Shown piece after piece: positions 61,648-64,000 of a stretch of 64,000 nucleotides of DNA; position 1 is the stretch's first letter, and each line of letters opens with the position of its first letter. The stretch covers positions 1 through 64,000 of the forward strand of contig JAUSBW010000109.1 of the NCBI GenBank assembly GCA_030651815.1, given 5' to 3'. Source of the stretch: Methanoregula sp. (lineage in GTDB: Archaea > Halobacteriota > Methanomicrobia > Methanomicrobiales > Methanospirillaceae). Position numbers and translations under genes: made by a program. The notes under the pieces are model-generated. The model was not told the DNA's origin, did no database searches, and worked only from the letters and a program-made list of their open reading frames with translations.

Positions 61648-62985
61648 ATGGAAATAGAGATTATAGCCGTGGGCGGATATGACGAAGTCGGGCGCAACAT
61701 GACCGCCGTTCGCTGCGGAAAGGAAGTGGTCATTTTTGACATGGGGCTCCGCCTCGACCAGTTGATGATCCACGAGGACGTGGAAGTTGACGAGATGCAT
61801 TCCCTTGATCTGATCAAGATCAAGGCAATTCCGGATGATACGATACTGCAAAAGGTCGAAGGCACGGTAAAAGCGATCGTTTGCTCGCACGGACACCTGG
61901 ACCATATCGGGGCCATCCCGAAACTTGCGCACCGGTACAATGCACCGATTATCGCAACCCCCTACGCAACCGAACTGATCCGCCAGCAGATCTCAGGCGA
62001 GAAGAAATTTGACGCGAAAAACAAGCTCTTCGCGCTCAGCGCCGGGCAGCGGTACACGCTCTCGCCGAACCTCATTCTGGAATTCGTACGCACGCAGCAT
62101 TCGATCATCGATACCGTGACACCGGTGCTTCACACCCCTCACGGTGCGATCGTCTATGCCTGCGACTTCAAGTTCGACCGGTCACCGGTCATCGGCCAGC
62201 CGCCGGACTTTGCCCGGTTCCGGCAGCTCGGCAAAGAGGGAGTACTGGCTCTCATCGTGGAAAGCACCTATATCCATCGCCCGGGACGGTGCCCCAGCGA
62301 GCGGATTGCCCGCGATCTCGTGCGGGGTGTTATCACGAGTTTCGAAGACGACAAGAATGCGATCGTTGTATCAACGTTCTCATCCCACATAGCCCGGGTG
62401 AAGACGATTGCGGAATGTGCCCATGAGATCGGCAGGAAGCCTATCTTTCTTGGGCGCTCGATGGAGAAGTACTCCGTTGCCGCAGAACAGATGAAACTGG
62501 TCTCGTTCCCTGAGACCGCAAGCGTCTATGGGAACCGGAGAACCGTCGATCGTATGATGCGGCGGATGATGAAGGAGGGAAAGGAGCAGTTCCTGCCTAT
62601 TGTCACCGGTCACCAGGGCGAGCCCGGATCGATCCTGACCCGGCTTGCAGCGGGCGATACTCCCTACCAGCTGAGCAAGGGTGATAAGGTACTCTTCTCG
62701 GCAAATATCATACCAAACCCGATGAACATCGGAAACCGGTACAGGATCGAGCAGCAACTCAAAATGGCCGGTGCCCGGATCTTTGATAATCTGCACGTGA
62801 GCGGCCATGCGTACCGGGAAGACCACTACGAGTTTCTCCAGATGCTAAAACCCCAGCACATCATCCCTGCTCATGCAGACATGAAGATGACGGCAGGCTA
62901 CGCCGACTTTGCCAGCGATCTTGGGTATACCCTGGATAATGATGTTCACCTGATGAGGAACGGGCAGCGGCTCAGGATCAAATGA
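61648..62985 (+). CDS. rnj: Ribonuclease J (MBL/beta-CASP)
   Basis: AIVCSHGHLDHIGAIPKL, IVTGHQGEPGSILTRLA, VSGHAYREDHYEFLQMLKPQHIIPAHAD. Confidence 0.93.
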   Translation: MEIEIIAVGGYDEVGRNMTAVRCGKEVVIFDMGLRLDQLMIHEDVEVDEMHSLDLIKIKAIPDDTILQKVEGTVKAIVCSHGHLDHIGAIPKLAHRYNAPIIATPYATELIRQQISGEKKFDAKNKLFALSAGQRYTLSPNLILEFVRTQHSIIDTVTPVLHTPHGAIVYACDFKFDRSPVIGQPPDFARFRQLGKEGVLALIVESTYIHRPGRCPSERIARDLVRGVITSFEDDKNAIVVSTFSSHIARVKTIAECAHEIGRKPIFLGRSMEKYSVAAEQMKLVSFPETASVYGNRRTVDRMMRRMMKEGKEQFLPIVTGHQGEPGSILTRLAAGDTPYQLSKGDKVLFSANIIPNPMNIGNRYRIEQQLKMAGARIFDNLHVSGHAYREDHYEFLQMLKPQHIIPAHADMKMTAGYADFASDLGYTLDNDVHLMRNGQRLRIK

Positions 62986-63039
62986 GAACCGTTCTGACGA
63001 TTATAAAAAAACCATGAGACGGTTCAGTAAGAAAATAAC

Positions 63040-63215
63040 CCCATTGTTCTGTTTGCAAAAATACGGCAGATTTGCGCCTCGTCTAAAGGCCAACAAAGGT
63101 CCTTAAATCGTGCCGGTTTTTGCCACCTGATTTACCCCATCCGGGCCCCGGAAAGGCTGCCGGAACGCAAATATGAAGGTCGTTTTTTCCGACGGATTTG
63201 ATCCAAAATTGGGGA
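63040..63215 (-). repeat. Interspersed non-coding repeat, copy C (inverted, partial)
   Basis: Reverse complement ccttcatatttgcgttccggcagcctttccggggcccggatggggtaaatcaggtggcaaaa matches copies A and B. Confidence 0.8.
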
Positions 63216-63513
63216 TCGTGCAAAAAAGAAGAAATTTACAGTCCTGCCCGGTCAACCGCGAGAAACAGCGAGGTGATGTGAAGCGAGCCGGAGCATCAGG
63301 AGGACGAGTGAACATGACTAAAAGCGTCTGCGTGTCAACAGTACACGAGGGTTCCCGTCCTCGGCGTGGTGGGCGGGACTCCGGAGTGGGCGGTCCGGAA
63401 GACAGGGATCAGGGGAATACTATATTTTTGCCTGAACACAATGTGTTGTTGAGACAATTGGTGACGTTTGTCATAAGTACCGGGAATCTGAAGGAAAATT
63501 GGTGGAACAGATT

Positions 63514-64000
63514 ATGAAATTTAATCGGAGCAGACCCTGCAACAATCTTCCGCCTCTTCCCCCATCCATCGATTTGGAATCAAAAACAATACTCAAAAAA
63601 TGCGTCGGTGCCCACCGGGCTCTTGCGTCACTAAAAAGTGCAGGGAACCTGATTCCCAACCAGGCCATCCTCATCAATGCTATCCCCTTGCAGGAAGCAA
63701 AGACAAGTTCCGAGATCGAGAATGTAGTGACAACCGGTGACAAACTCTACCTGGCATCGATATTTCCGGGGACCATTATCGATCCACAGACAAAAGAAGT
63801 TCTGCGCTACCGGACCGCACTTCGCCGGGGCTATGAGCTGTTAAAAACACAATCTATCTCAACGAGTATGCTTCGGGGAGTATGTGAAGTCCTGCTCGAC
63901 TACGAGGTGCAATACCGCTCATCTTCCGGGACGCAGATAACGAACAAGACCACGGGCGAGATTGTTTACACGCCCCCGGATGGTGACGAGGTACTGCGGG
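63514..64000 (+). CDS. Fic family protein, N-terminal part, truncated by the window edge
   Basis: MKFNRSRPCNNLPPLPPSIDLESKTILKKCVGAHRALASLKSAGNLIPNQAILINAIPLQEAKTSSEIENVVTT is a Fic N-terminal domain; open to the last base and absent from the supplied ORF list. Confidence 0.85.
   Translation, partial: MKFNRSRPCNNLPPLPPSIDLESKTILKKCVGAHRALASLKSAGNLIPNQAILINAIPLQEAKTSSEIENVVTTGDKLYLASIFPGTIIDPQTKEVLRYRTALRRGYELLKTQSISTSMLRGVCEVLLDYEVQYRSSSGTQITNKTTGEIVYTPPDGDEVLR

Noticed and set aside
1-64000. tRNA or rRNA genes
   Set aside because: No convincing T-loop/acceptor combinations or rRNA segments seen by eye; a tRNAscan-SE or barrnap run would be needed to exclude them.

Overview
The window looks like a methanogenic archaeal chromosome, probably Methanomicrobiales. 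That is inferred from gene content: archaeal mevalonate genes (HMG-CoA synthase, thiolase, DUF35, HMG-CoA reductase), RPA-type ssDNA-binding proteins, CTP-type riboflavin kinase, deoxyhypusine synthase, aRNase J, CbiZ and many PAS/HATPase kinases. The left ~25 kb is accessory: two IS1634-like elements, toxin-antitoxin modules, a Type IIG-like restriction-modification gene, sensor kinases and several decayed genes. The middle (~25-48 kb) is mostly housekeeping. The right part holds an overlapping operon of pilin-like secreted proteins, a hairpin-rich non-coding tract, a VWA/Ig-like surface protein, transporters and RNase J. The observations I rate highest are: (1) a ~750-bp array of consecutive short hairpins at ~53.35-54.10 kb, with recurrent CATCAG loops and at least one covarying stem; (2) an operon of small coiled-coil proteins (20.1-22.3 kb), three of which share a Y-x-D-R-R-F-x-x-I-V-E-E-W-D-L-like motif; (3) a ~300-bp interspersed non-coding repeat family with three copies; (4) two insertions whose excision restores an open frame: an IS1634-like element in a SnoaL-like gene and a 108-bp MITE-like element in a DUF4411 gene; (5) a partial hisG duplication flanking a RelE-type module. 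All homology calls come from reading the translations. No database search was run.
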